DNA from: Maricaulis maris
GTDB taxonomy: Bacteria > Pseudomonadota > Alphaproteobacteria > Caulobacterales > Maricaulaceae
DNA: 64,000 nucleotides
Direction: 5' to 3'
Assembly: GCF_036322705.1 (NCBI RefSeq)
Contig: NZ_AP027270.1
Coordinates: 1,241,501-1,305,500, forward strand
In this document: one piece after another, positions 8,818-18,242 of the stretch
How positions within the stretch are numbered: position 1 is the first letter of the stretch
Layout: the number at the start of each line of letters is the position of its first letter
The notes under the pieces: model-generated
Databases searched by the model: none
The model's input: the letters and a program-made list of their open reading frames with translations, nothing else
What the model was told of the DNA's origin: nothing
Program-made: the position numbers and the translations under genes

Positions 8818-9699
8818 ATGGGCGTCCTGTCAGGGATGACCGGATTCGCGCGTGTCGATGGGCGATCACCCGGCTGGACCTGGACCTGGGAGGCGCGCAG
8901 CGTCAACGGCAAGGGTCTGGAGGCGCGCTACCGCCTGCCGAATGGTTTCGAGCGTCTCGAGCCCAAGGCGCGGGACCTCGCCAAGGCGCGCTTCGCACGC
9001 GGCAATGTCAACGCCACCCTCAATCTGCGCCGTGAGAGCGAGGCATCGGGTGCTCAGATCGATATGGCGCGATTGCGCAGCCTGCTCGACCAGGCCGCGC
9101 CCTTGCTGGAGAGCGGTCAGGTCGCGCGACCGAGCCTCGATGGCCTGCTGGCGCTGCCGGGCATGATCGACAGCGAGCAGGTTGGCATCAGTGACGACAT
9201 GACTGCGCTCGATACGGCCCTGCTGACGAGCCTTGGCGAGGCTCTGGATGCCCTGGTGTCGGCCCGCCGGGAAGAGGGCGCTGCTCTGTCCGCCGTTCTG
9301 ACCGGCCATGTCGAGGACATCACCCGCCTGATCGGTGAGGCGGCCAGCCATTCTGCGACACGGACCGACGCCATCAAGGATCGCCTGTCTGCCAAATTTG
9401 CCGAATTGCTGCCCGAGGGGTTGGACGAGGATCGCCTGGCGACCGAAGCCGCCGTGCTGGCGGTGAAGATGGATGTCCGCGAGGAACTCGACCGGCTGCA
9501 GGCCCACATCGTCTCGGCGCGTGACCTGCTTGCCCAAGGCTCTCCGGTGGGCCGCAAGCTGGATTTCCTGTCACAGGAGTTTAATCGCGAGGCGAACACA
9601 CTATGCTCGAAGTCCTCCGATTCTTCGCTGACCGCCATCGGGCTTTCGCTGAAGAACACGGTCGACCAGTTCAGGGAGCAAATACAGAATGTCGAGTGA
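8818..9699 (+). CDS. yicC: YicC family endoribonuclease-like protein
   Basis: A 293-residue protein of the YicC/YloC family, reported as an endoribonuclease in E. coli. The start MGVLSGMTGFAR and the WEARSVNGKGLEARYRLP segment are family hallmarks at the N-terminus. The C-terminal KLDFLSQEFNREANTLCSKSSD matches the conserved DUF1732 end. The ATG is two bases after the mltG stop codon, and its 3' end overlaps gmk by 11 bp. MTGFAR six codons later is an alternative start. Confidence 0.92.
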   Translation: MGVLSGMTGFARVDGRSPGWTWTWEARSVNGKGLEARYRLPNGFERLEPKARDLAKARFARGNVNATLNLRRESEASGAQIDMARLRSLLDQAAPLLESGQVARPSLDGLLALPGMIDSEQVGISDDMTALDTALLTSLGEALDALVSARREEGAALSAVLTGHVEDITRLIGEAASHSATRTDAIKDRLSAKFAELLPEGLDEDRLATEAAVLAVKMDVREELDRLQAHIVSARDLLAQGSPVGRKLDFLSQEFNREANTLCSKSSDSSLTAIGLSLKNTVDQFREQIQNVE

Positions 9700-10345
9700 C
9701 GGCTATTCCGGAGCGATCTTTCGTGGTCGCCGCCGCGGCGTTCTGCTCGCGCTGTCCAGTCCTTCCGGTGCTGGCAAGACGACCCTGTCCAAACGCCTTC
9801 TGAGTCAGAACCCCGACGTGGTGCTCTCGGTCTCGGCCACGACGCGCAAGCCGCGCCCGGGCGAGGTCGATGGTCAGGACTACCACTTCATCTCGGTCGA
9901 CGAATTCAAGAAGAAGATCGAGGACGACGAGTTCTTCGAGTGGGCCGAGGTTTTTGGTCGCTATTACGGGACGCCCAAAACACCGGTCATGGAGGCCGTC
10001 GAGGACGGTCGGGACGTGGTCTTCGACATCGACTGGCAAGGCGCCCAGGCGCTGGCGGCCGCGGCGCCGGACGATACCGTTCGGGTCTTCATCCTTCCGC
10101 CATCCATCGCGCTACTGGAAGACCGCCTGCGCAAGCGCGGCCAGGATACGCCGGAGATCATCAAGGGCCGCATGGCCCGCGCCAAGGACGAGATCTCGCA
10201 CTGGCACGAATACGACTATGTGATCGTCAATGACGACTTCGCGCGCGCGCTGGAAAAGCTCAATGAGATACTCCACGCCGAGCGACTCAAGCGCTTGCGT
10301 CATCCATGGCTGGAAGAGTTTGTCGACGCGATCATGGATCAGTAG
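9689..10345 (+). CDS. gmk: Guanylate kinase
   Basis: Phosphorylates GMP to GDP. The 218-residue protein carries the P-loop SSPSGAGKTTLS with Lys30, the GMP-binding TTRKPRPGEVDGQDYHF segment, EWAEVFGRYYGTPK and the DIDWQGA Walker B-like strand. The start overlaps yicC by 11 bp. It ends the plus-strand run and converges on rsmA, whose stop lies 18 bp further on. Confidence 0.95.
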   Translation: MSSDGYSGAIFRGRRRGVLLALSSPSGAGKTTLSKRLLSQNPDVVLSVSATTRKPRPGEVDGQDYHFISVDEFKKKIEDDEFFEWAEVFGRYYGTPKTPVMEAVEDGRDVVFDIDWQGAQALAAAAPDDTVRVFILPPSIALLEDRLRKRGQDTPEIIKGRMARAKDEISHWHEYDYVIVNDDFARALEKLNEILHAERLKRLRHPWLEEFVDAIMDQ

Positions 10346-10363
10346 GGCTGATCGCGTGATAGC

Positions 10364-11233
10364 CTAGCTGCGGCTGGCCTCATAGGCCGCACGCCAAGTG
10401 CGGGCGAGTGTCTGAAATCCCTCGATATCAATCACCTCGGCCCGTGCGCCCGGATCGATCCTAGCTGCCTCAAGCAGCGCATCCGCGCTGGTGCCGGCTT
10501 GCCCGGCGGCCTGCGACAGACTGCGGCGCAGCGTCTTGCGACGTTGTCCGAAAGCCGAGGCGGTGATCCGCTCGAGCGCCACGACATCCTTGAACTGCTG
10601 CGCCTCGGGCAGGGGGTCGAGCACGACGACCGCCGATTCGACCTTGGGCGGCGGGGTGAAGGCGCGGGCCGGAATCTTCAGCGCCAGCCGGGCCGAGCAC
10701 CGTGACTGCGAAATCACGGCGAGGCGGCCATAGGCCTTGTCACCCGGCGCAGCGACGACCCGGTCCGCTACCTCGCGCTGGAACATCAAGACCGCGCGGC
10801 GCCACCAGATCGGCTCGGCCTGCAACCATTTGATCAGCAATTGCGTGCCGACATTATAAGGCAGGTTGGACAGGATGACCTTGTCGCCCGGCCCGGTCAG
10901 CAGGGTCCGTTCATCGACAGCAAGCGCGTCGCCCCGTTCGACGGTCAGCCGGCCACCCGAGGCCAGATTGATTTCCTCCAGCGCGCCGAGGAATCGGGCG
11001 TCCATCTCCACAGCCAGCAGGGACGCTGCTCCCTCGGCCAGGATGGCCCGGGTCAGTCCGCCTGGCCCGGGGCCGACCTCGATCGCCTGGTCCCGACTCA
11101 TGTCACCGGCCAGGCGGGCGATCTTGGCGGTCAGGTTGAGGTCGAGCAGGAAGTGCTGACCGAACGCCTTCTTGGCCCCGAGATCATGGCTGGTGATGAC
11201 ATCACGAAGCGGCGGCAGGTCGTCGAGGCTCAT
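10364..11233 (-). CDS. rsmA: 16S rRNA A1518/A1519 dimethyltransferase
   Basis: SAM-dependent enzyme (KsgA) that dimethylates two adjacent adenines of the 3' hairpin of 16S rRNA late in small-subunit assembly. The N-terminus has KKAFGQHFLLD and motif I EVGPGPGGLTRAIL; the catalytic NLPY follows in LSNLPYNVGT. I start at the ATG giving MSLDDLPPL because it overlaps the pdxA stop as ATGA; an ATG three codons upstream is possible. Last gene of the lptF-lptG-lptD-surA-pdxA-rsmA run. Confidence 0.94.
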   Translation of the reverse strand: MSLDDLPPLRDVITSHDLGAKKAFGQHFLLDLNLTAKIARLAGDMSRDQAIEVGPGPGGLTRAILAEGAASLLAVEMDARFLGALEEINLASGGRLTVERGDALAVDERTLLTGPGDKVILSNLPYNVGTQLLIKWLQAEPIWWRRAVLMFQREVADRVVAAPGDKAYGRLAVISQSRCSARLALKIPARAFTPPPKVESAVVVLDPLPEAQQFKDVVALERITASAFGQRRKTLRRSLSQAAGQAGTSADALLEAARIDPGARAEVIDIEGFQTLARTWRAAYEASRS

Positions 11234-12252
11234 CGGCGGCACGCTGCGATCCGTGTGGCCTGATTGAGCGCGGCGAGCAGGCTGTCAGCCCTGGCGATAC
11301 CCTGTCCGGCAATATTGAAGGCGGTGCCATGATCCGGCGAGGTGCGGACGATGGGCAGGCCGAGCGTGATGTTCACGCCGCCATGAAAATCGAGTGTCTT
11401 CACCGGGATCAGTCCCTGGTCATGATAGAGGCAGATGGCCGCATCATAGCCAGCCCGTGCCTCGGCATGGAAGAGCGTGTCGGGGGGCTGGGCATCGGTG
11501 ATGTCGATCCCGTCCGCGCGCAGCCGTGCGGCGAGGGGGTTGAGCAGGGTCAGCTCCTCATCACCCAGCGCCCCGCCTTCGCCCGCATGCGGGTTGAGAC
11601 CGGCGAGGGCCAGTCGCGGCCGGGCGATCCCGAAATCGCGGCGCAAGGCCGCGTCTGTCAGTCGCGCAATGGCGTCCACGCGGTCTGGCGTAATCAGGGT
11701 CAGCGCGCGGGCCAGCGGCTCATGGATGGTCACGAGAACCACGCGCAGTCCGCCACCGGCGAGCATCATGGCCGGACCTCGCGGACCGATGACCGGATGA
11801 CCGGCGCACAGCTCAGCGAGAAATTCGGTATGGCCGGGAAAGCTGAAACCGGCCGCATACATCACCGATTTGGCGATTGGGGCGGTCACCAGAGCGCTGG
11901 CCTGCCCGTCGAGGCAAAGGCGGACACCGGTCTCTATGGCGGCCTTGATGCAGGCAGCGTGCGCGGCATCAGCTTGACCGGGGATACAATCAGAGCCGAG
12001 CGACACGCCGACGTCCAGGACGGGCAGACCCCGGGGCATCACGTCATCGGCGTCGGAGAGCGTTGCCAACTGCCGGGGCGGCGGTAGATCCTGTTGCTTG
12101 GCCGTGGTTGCAAAGGCTGCGACATCTCCCAGCGCCACAAAGGTACCGGCATCTGGCGCGGTACGCCAACTCTGCCAGGCCTTGAGGATGATCTCGGGGC
12201 CGATCCCGGCCGGATCACCCATCGACACGACGACGGGTGATGGACGGCTCAT
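11230..12252 (-). CDS. pdxA: 4-hydroxythreonine-4-phosphate dehydrogenase PdxA
   Basis: NAD-dependent, metal-requiring step of pyridoxal phosphate synthesis. The 340-residue protein shows SMGDPAGIGPEI at the N-terminus, GHTEFLAELC with a metal-binding His, and YHDQGLIPVKTLDF followed by the GLPIVRTSPDHGTAF C-terminal signature. The start codon overlaps the surA stop by one base and the end overlaps rsmA by four, so the three genes are translationally coupled. The surA-pdxA-ksgA order is widely conserved in proteobacteria. Confidence 0.95.
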   Translation of the reverse strand: MSRPSPVVVSMGDPAGIGPEIILKAWQSWRTAPDAGTFVALGDVAAFATTAKQQDLPPPRQLATLSDADDVMPRGLPVLDVGVSLGSDCIPGQADAAHAACIKAAIETGVRLCLDGQASALVTAPIAKSVMYAAGFSFPGHTEFLAELCAGHPVIGPRGPAMMLAGGGLRVVLVTIHEPLARALTLITPDRVDAIARLTDAALRRDFGIARPRLALAGLNPHAGEGGALGDEELTLLNPLAARLRADGIDITDAQPPDTLFHAEARAGYDAAICLYHDQGLIPVKTLDFHGGVNITLGLPIVRTSPDHGTAFNIAGQGIARADSLLAALNQATRIAACRR

Positions 12253-13532
12253 CAGTTTCGGATCTCGACCGTCGAGTCGCGGCGCAGGTCGCGCAGCCAG
12301 CGACGCGAGAGCAGCGACAATTGCTGGCCGCGAAGCTGGCCTTCCAGATCGTCACGTGTCGGAACGCCGGGGCCGGCGATGGCACGGTCACAGACGATCA
12401 GCGCCTGCAGGCCGACCGCCGATTGCAGGACGCCCGTATTCTCACCCTCATCGAGCGGCTGCAGGGCATCGCGGATGGCCGGAAGAACAGCGTCCGCGGC
12501 GATGCTGCCGAGCGGGGTATAGATTGCGCCGGCGATGCGACCGGACACGGCTTCCGCCTGGCTACAGGTCGGGTCGGCGGCCAGTTCGCGCGTCAGGTTG
12601 GCGCGCGTCGCGTCGGTGACGGCGCTGGTCGGGACCGTGATCTGGACAAGGTCATATTGCAGGGTCGTCGTGCCATCACGAGCGCCGACAAGGGCGATAA
12701 CCATGAAGCCACCGGGAACCTCGATCGGGTTCGACAGGGCACCGCGGCCCCCGCTTTGCTCGTACTGGCCGCGCATCTGGGGCATGATCGCCGCGACTTC
12801 GGGCTGAAGCTGGCTAGCCGTAATCCAGCCGATATCACCACCATTGGCAGCCGAGGGCGCATCCGAGAACTGGCGCGCCAGCTCCGGGAAAGTCGCGCCT
12901 TGCTGCAGCTGGTTCATCACCGTGATGACGCGCTGGATGGTTTGCTCTTCCTGGCCCGGCCCGGCGACCTCGAACAGCATCTCGAAAATGCGATATTGCG
13001 GCTGCGACGCGCTGGCTGCGAGACGTTCGAGCGCCAGCTCAATCTGCTGCTCGGAGATCCGGATGCGCGAGCCATAGCGGCCATTGACGATGATCTGCCA
13101 GGCGATTTCCGCTTCCAGCTGGTGACGCAGGGTCGAAACATCGACACCGGAATTCTGCAGGTCCTGGATGATGACATCGACCGTGGTGCCGTTGCGATCA
13201 GCCAGATCAAGCAGCGAGTTTGTGATCTCGCCATCGGAGACTTCGATATCATACTCGGACGCGGCCTGGAGCTGCAGGTGTTCGTCGATCAGTCCCCGCA
13301 GGGCCTGGTCCTGGATCCGCGCCAGTGTTCCTTCATCAATCTGCGACATGCCGGTCGAAGCGATGATCAGGCGCATGCGGTTGCGCACATCGACCGTCGT
13401 GATCGGCTCGTCATTGACCAAGGCTGCAACGCCTTCTGTCGTCTGCGCGTGCGCACAGGCGCCCCACAACAGGGTGGCGGAGGCAAGCAGGGAAAGAACA
13501 ATTCGTTTGGCGCAGGTCATCAGCAATCGCAT
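12252..13532 (-). CDS. surA: SurA-like periplasmic peptidyl-prolyl isomerase/chaperone
   Basis: Periplasmic chaperone for outer-membrane proteins. I start at MRLLMTCAKR, which gives a signal peptide (hydrophobic LSLLASATLLWGACAHA, cleavage after AHA) and 426 residues; 26 upstream codons look non-coding. A SurA N-terminal domain (VNDEPITTVDVRNRMRLI...) is followed by a single parvulin domain at about 170-280 with FPELARQFSDAPSAANGGDIGW. E. coli SurA has two parvulin domains, so this is the shorter alphaproteobacterial form. It lies directly downstream of lptD, whose product is a classical SurA client. Confidence 0.88.
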   Translation of the reverse strand: MRLLMTCAKRIVLSLLASATLLWGACAHAQTTEGVAALVNDEPITTVDVRNRMRLIIASTGMSQIDEGTLARIQDQALRGLIDEHLQLQAASEYDIEVSDGEITNSLLDLADRNGTTVDVIIQDLQNSGVDVSTLRHQLEAEIAWQIIVNGRYGSRIRISEQQIELALERLAASASQPQYRIFEMLFEVAGPGQEEQTIQRVITVMNQLQQGATFPELARQFSDAPSAANGGDIGWITASQLQPEVAAIMPQMRGQYEQSGGRGALSNPIEVPGGFMVIALVGARDGTTTLQYDLVQITVPTSAVTDATRANLTRELAADPTCSQAEAVSGRIAGAIYTPLGSIAADAVLPAIRDALQPLDEGENTGVLQSAVGLQALIVCDRAIAGPGVPTRDDLEGQLRGQQLSLLSRRWLRDLRRDSTVEIRN

Positions 13533-13606
13533 GTTGGTTCGGCGCGGAACATTACCCAAACTCGGTCCCGGCGCAATCGCCGGACACTGTTGCGCGCGGG
13601 GTTGGA

Positions 13607-15802
13607 TCAATCCGGTCCGAAACTTCCGAGCGTGAACAGGGTGATGCGGAACTGGATCGATTCCGACGGCCCGAGCTCGGATATTCCGAGATCCTCACGC
13701 TGGTAGACGATATCGAATTGCGAACAGTCGTCGCCATAGCGAAGACCCAGTTCCTGGCGACGCGTGATCTCGCGGTCGAGATCACGGGTTATCTCCCCGA
13801 TGGCGCTCCAGTGCTGGGTCAGACCCACTTCGAAATCGCCGCGCAGCTCACGCTGTGCCCCGATGCGGGTCCCGGCATCATCACTGATATCGAGATAACG
13901 CACGGTTCCGCTGAACCGCTCGCCGGCATATCCGAAAGAGACGTCGAGCCGATTGGTATCGAGGCTGTCCGGATCGACCCGCGCCTGGACTTCGGCACTG
14001 AAACCGGCCAGGTCGATCTCACCGGCCACAACGTAATCGGAACTGTCTTCGGTCAGACCACTGGCCGGATTGAAGACGGCGACCCCATCAAGGCGTTCGC
14101 TCTGACCGACGAACAGGCGCGCGCGACCGTCATCGCCCCACATCGCCGTTGTTCGCAGGCCGTAGCTGATGCGCTCGCCCTCTTCCCAGATGTCATAGCC
14201 GGGCGCCCGGACGGGTTGGAACAGCAGGCTCTCGTCGAGATCAATGGCGAGGCTGTCCTCGTTGACGATGCGACCGGCATTGCGATTGTCGCTGGCCGAG
14301 ATCACCGAGATGACCGGCTCCACAATCCAGTCCGTGGTCTCTCCACCGCGATAAAAGGGCCAGCTGATTTCCGTGCCGACGAGGCCGAGTGTCCGGGAGA
14401 GCCTGTCTGATACCGGGTCTGTCAGTGGATCAACAACCGGCAGGTCATCGAAGCTGTAGCTGTCGGCGCGTGCCAGCGCGAAGGGTTCGACCACGATCCC
14501 CGGTGAAGTGACCCAGCGTGTTCGCCAGTCGAGTTGGGCCGTCACGCGGTCATAGTCGGTCCCGACCTCGCGCCGCAGGACGGCTGCGCTCGCCTCGACA
14601 TTGAGCCGGCCCCAGCCCTCGGGTGCATTGAACACGCGTTGATAATTCAGGACCGGAGCGAGCACGGGAATGATGTCGTCATCGGCATTGGTGCGCAGCG
14701 ACTGGTAGGAGGCCGCCACGATCGATCCCGTCGAGTTTCGCGTCCGCCCGTCGAGGTAAATCTGGCTGACCAGCTGGCGGCTCAGCGAATTGAGCGGGGC
14801 GCCACGATCCTTGTCCGCCTCCGAGAAGTCGTACCGGCGCAGGTGCAGGTCGTCGGAGGTGCGCTGAACGCCGAAGCCCCAACGCCAATCCGGATTGATC
14901 GCCCATTCGCCACCGCCGAACAGATGCCAGCGCGCGTCCCGCTCGCCATAGCGTTCGCCATCGCTGTCGATCTCGAACTCGTCGGTATAGCTGCCTTCCA
15001 GCTCCATGAAGCCGGACCAGAAACGCTTGCGATACTCGCCATAGATCAACGGGTTGACGTTGGTCATCACGCGCGGCGCAATCACCATGTCCTGAGACGG
15101 CGAAATCGACCAGTAATAGGGTTGCTGGTAGACAAAGCCGAGGCGTGAGGACGCGCCGACCTTGGGGAAAAGGAAACCGGAATGGCGCTCGGATGACGGG
15201 TCTGCATGGGCAAAGACCGGTGAGTAGAGAACCGGGACACCGCCGATCTCCAGCCGTGCATCACGGTAGTAGATCATCTGCTCGTCGGCATCCTGCACGA
15301 TTTCACGGGCGCGCAGGCGCCAGGTCGGCTCATGCGCGCCGTCTTCGCAGAGTTCGCAGGCGGTATAGTAGGCGTCATTGAGCTGGAGCGAGCCGTCTGC
15401 GCTGCGGATTGCGGCGGCAGCGGCCACTTGGCCATTGTTTTCCAGGAGGCTGGCAAAGCCGATGGCAACGCCGGCAGCGAGCTGGCTGTCGAGTTCAACC
15501 TCGTCGGCGTATTGCGGAAACGGGCCCTGACCCAGAATGATGACATGGCCGCGGGCGACAACGCGATTCTCGTCGGGGTGGTACTCGATCTCGTCGGCAA
15601 GCAGGGTGCGCGGGTCCTGGCGGACGCGCACATTGCCGCGGGCGATATAACCGGTCCCTCCGGCGATATCCTCGACGTGGTCGGCTTCCAGATAGATCGG
15701 CGCCTCGTCGACTTCAGCCCCCTGAGCGAGAACCGGTGCCGTGAAGGCGAGTGCTGATGTGCTCAGCAATACTGCCGCTAGGCGGCGTACATGCGACGCC
15801 AT
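13607..15802 (-). CDS. lptD: LPS-assembly protein LptD
   Basis: Outer-membrane barrel that inserts lipopolysaccharide into the outer leaflet. I start at MASHVRRLAAVLL, preceded by GAGGGAG, giving 731 residues with a signal peptide ending near APVLAQ. The OstA-like periplasmic domain (about 30-150) contains YLEADHVEDIAGGTGYIARG and ARGHVIILGQG. The rest is a beta-barrel with alternating aromatic strands (for example FWSGFMELEGSYTDEF) and ends with a terminal Phe-containing strand. Downstream of lptF and lptG, upstream of surA: a complete LPS export and chaperone cluster. Confidence 0.94.
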   Translation of the reverse strand: MASHVRRLAAVLLSTSALAFTAPVLAQGAEVDEAPIYLEADHVEDIAGGTGYIARGNVRVRQDPRTLLADEIEYHPDENRVVARGHVIILGQGPFPQYADEVELDSQLAAGVAIGFASLLENNGQVAAAAAIRSADGSLQLNDAYYTACELCEDGAHEPTWRLRAREIVQDADEQMIYYRDARLEIGGVPVLYSPVFAHADPSSERHSGFLFPKVGASSRLGFVYQQPYYWSISPSQDMVIAPRVMTNVNPLIYGEYRKRFWSGFMELEGSYTDEFEIDSDGERYGERDARWHLFGGGEWAINPDWRWGFGVQRTSDDLHLRRYDFSEADKDRGAPLNSLSRQLVSQIYLDGRTRNSTGSIVAASYQSLRTNADDDIIPVLAPVLNYQRVFNAPEGWGRLNVEASAAVLRREVGTDYDRVTAQLDWRTRWVTSPGIVVEPFALARADSYSFDDLPVVDPLTDPVSDRLSRTLGLVGTEISWPFYRGGETTDWIVEPVISVISASDNRNAGRIVNEDSLAIDLDESLLFQPVRAPGYDIWEEGERISYGLRTTAMWGDDGRARLFVGQSERLDGVAVFNPASGLTEDSSDYVVAGEIDLAGFSAEVQARVDPDSLDTNRLDVSFGYAGERFSGTVRYLDISDDAGTRIGAQRELRGDFEVGLTQHWSAIGEITRDLDREITRRQELGLRYGDDCSQFDIVYQREDLGISELGPSESIQFRITLFTLGSFGPD

Positions 15803-15885
15803 GCGCGTCACTCCCTCTGGTATCCCGGCCCCCGCAGGCGGGTCTTGATCATGACTAGCCGATGCCGGGGGCATCGTCCACGTCG

Positions 15886-16983
15886 TCAACCGTCTTCGGT
15901 CGAGGCAATATAGATCAGGGCGAGCAGGGCGGTCAGTGCCGGTGCCGACCAGGCCGCGGTGGCGGGCGGCAGGGCGCCGGAAACCCCGAATGAGCTCAGC
16001 ATTTCCTGAAAGAAGAACATCACAAAGCCGGCAATGCCGCCTGCCATCGCAAAGGCGGCGGCGCCGCCCAACCTGTGCAGGCGCAAGGTCGCCGCCGCCG
16101 CAATCAGGGTTGAGGCCAACAAGGTGAGCGGAAGGGCCAGCAGGGCATGCAGGCGTAATTCATAACGCTGGGTCGCAAGTCCGGCTTCTCGGGCCGAGCT
16201 GATCAATCGCGGCAGATCCCAGAACGCCACGCCCTCGGCCGACCGGGCGCGTTCGAACAGGGCCTGCCGATTGATCGAGGTCGGCATGGTGATATCGCCG
16301 AGGTCGAGGCGTGAGGGGGTCGGCGTGCGTTCGACGGCGCCGGTCACCTCCCAGAAGCCGGACCGCAACTCCGCCGATTCGGCATCAATCCGGCGCTCCA
16401 GGCTGGGCGTGCCATCAGCAGCCTCGGCGAACTGGAAGAAGACCGGGTCCTGCAGCACCTGGCGGTCTTCCTCAAGCTGGGTCGCCGCAATCACGGTGAA
16501 GCCGTCGATATTGGTCTCGCGCAGCCAGACCGGCTGGGCTGCGCCCTCGACGCGTCGGACATTCATCAGGCTGTCGCGGCGTGCCTCGAATTCGGCATTC
16601 ATATTGGCGGCCAACGGGTTGAGACCTGCCGCACCGATGATGCCAACCACGACCGCCAGCACCATGGGCGCCGTCAGGATGCGCCAGGCCGACATGCCGG
16701 ATGCTCGCATCACGATCAGCTCGCTTGACCGGTTGAGGCGAAACAGCGAGGTCAGCGTGCCGAACAGGAAAACGAAGGGCAGGGTGCTCTCGAGCAGGGA
16801 CGGTGCGCGCAGCATCGTCAGACCGAGAAGGTCAAGGGTCGAGACATCGACCCGCGTCCCGACCGCCCGCGACTGTTCGACGAAGTCGACCAGGATGATG
16901 ACGGTGGCGATGGTCGCGAAGGCCAGCGCCAGTCCGCCAGCGGTCTGGCTTGCCATGTAACGATTGAGACGGCCGCCGATCAT
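15886..16983 (-). CDS. lptG: LPS export ABC transporter permease LptG
   Basis: Inner-membrane permease that, with LptF and the LptB ATPase, extracts LPS for transport to LptD. The 365-residue YjgP/YjgQ protein starts MIGGRLNRYMASQTAGGLALAF. It has three N-terminal membrane segments, a periplasmic beta-jellyroll region at about 135-265 and three C-terminal segments. The coupling-helix region SSELIVMRASGMSAWRI is conserved. It overlaps lptF by 4 bp. lptB and lptA/C are not in the window. Confidence 0.93.
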   Translation of the reverse strand: MIGGRLNRYMASQTAGGLALAFATIATVIILVDFVEQSRAVGTRVDVSTLDLLGLTMLRAPSLLESTLPFVFLFGTLTSLFRLNRSSELIVMRASGMSAWRILTAPMVLAVVVGIIGAAGLNPLAANMNAEFEARRDSLMNVRRVEGAAQPVWLRETNIDGFTVIAATQLEEDRQVLQDPVFFQFAEAADGTPSLERRIDAESAELRSGFWEVTGAVERTPTPSRLDLGDITMPTSINRQALFERARSAEGVAFWDLPRLISSAREAGLATQRYELRLHALLALPLTLLASTLIAAAATLRLHRLGGAAAFAMAGGIAGFVMFFFQEMLSSFGVSGALPPATAAWSAPALTALLALIYIASTEDG

Positions 16984-18101
16984 GCGCTCGCCCCGCTCGC
17001 CTTGATCTGCCGTGGTCGCGTACGGGCAGGCCAGTAGATGACAGCGATCGCGCCGATCATGCCGGCAATCGGGATAAGGTATTGGGCGACGTTCATCGCG
17101 GCATCATCGGCACTGGCCGACTGCATCGCGAAGCCGATCAGGCGCAGGGTGAGGCCGGCGCCGACCGCGATCATGACCCGGCGGCCATAGCCCATGCGGG
17201 AATGGTCACCGGCTAGAAAACAGGCGGCCGCGATCAGCGCAAAGGCAAGATTGTAGAGCGGCCCCGAGAGGCGATAATGCGCTTCCGCCCAGGCCCGTTC
17301 CGGCCCGCCGGTGCGGGCGATTTCGGCGGCTGACGGCCACAGGAGCTCGTGCAGGAAGCGGTCTGATTCCTTGAAGAACATAGCATCGGCCGGTCCGACA
17401 AACTCTCCGAGGTCGAACTCATAGCGATCGAAATTGGCGTAGTAGAGCTCGCCGGCGGCATCGATCTGCTGGAGATTGCCGTCGATAAGGACCATGGCGG
17501 AGCGATCACCCGAGCGGACCACCACGCCTTCGCGGGCCGAGTAGGTCGAGGCCCCGTCCTCGCCACGACTGTCGTGGATCAGGATGTCCTGCATGCGGCC
17601 GTCACGGCTGCGATCACGGGCATAAATAGTCACGCCCTGGCCGAGCTGGGAGAAGGCACCTGGCGTGACCAGGCTGGCAGCAACGTCGGATCTCAGCGTG
17701 TGCAATTCACGGCGCATCTCGCGGTAGGCGATCGGCTGGGCCAGCAGGTTCACCACAAGATTGGCCAGCAGCACATAGATGCCCAGCCGGATAACCGGTG
17801 AAAGCAGGCCGAACCGGCTCAGCCCGGCAGCCGAGGCAATCACCAGCTCGCTGTCCGAGGTCAACCGGTTGAGCGTGGACAGGACGGCGACAAAGAGCGC
17901 GATCGGAACCAGCAGCGCTGTCAGTTGGGGCAGGGCCAGCGCCGTTACCTTGACGAAGGTCAGCGCGGTCTCCGAATAGCCCGAAACAAGGTCGACATTC
18001 GACAGGCTCTGCGTCAGCAGCGCCAACCCGGCAAAGGCGGCGATGGCCGTGATGAACGGCCAGAGCAACTGATTGAAGAAATACCGTTGAAGGAGAATCA
18101 T
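16980..18101 (-). CDS. lptF: LPS export ABC transporter permease LptF
   Basis: Partner permease of LptG, 373 residues, first gene of the run. It starts MILLQRYFFNQLLWPFITAI, typical of LptF, with membrane segments at about 10-32, 53-75 and 95-120. The conserved LTSDSELVIASAAGLSR coupling region, a periplasmic domain (about 140-250) and C-terminal membrane helices follow. The promoter must lie in the 141 bp shared with divergent pepA. Confidence 0.93.
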   Translation of the reverse strand: MILLQRYFFNQLLWPFITAIAAFAGLALLTQSLSNVDLVSGYSETALTFVKVTALALPQLTALLVPIALFVAVLSTLNRLTSDSELVIASAAGLSRFGLLSPVIRLGIYVLLANLVVNLLAQPIAYREMRRELHTLRSDVAASLVTPGAFSQLGQGVTIYARDRSRDGRMQDILIHDSRGEDGASTYSAREGVVVRSGDRSAMVLIDGNLQQIDAAGELYYANFDRYEFDLGEFVGPADAMFFKESDRFLHELLWPSAAEIARTGGPERAWAEAHYRLSGPLYNLAFALIAAACFLAGDHSRMGYGRRVMIAVGAGLTLRLIGFAMQSASADDAAMNVAQYLIPIAGMIGAIAVIYWPARTRPRQIKASGASA

Positions 18102-18242
18102 GGACCGGCTTGTGCTGCGCGTTCAGCCTTCTATCTCACGTCGTGATCGGATACCACTTCCGCGACACAAGTTTTCGGCGTCGGCTTCAGGCCCGTGACG
18201 CCGCGCACCACCAACCCACGCGACTGGATGAGAGGGAATACC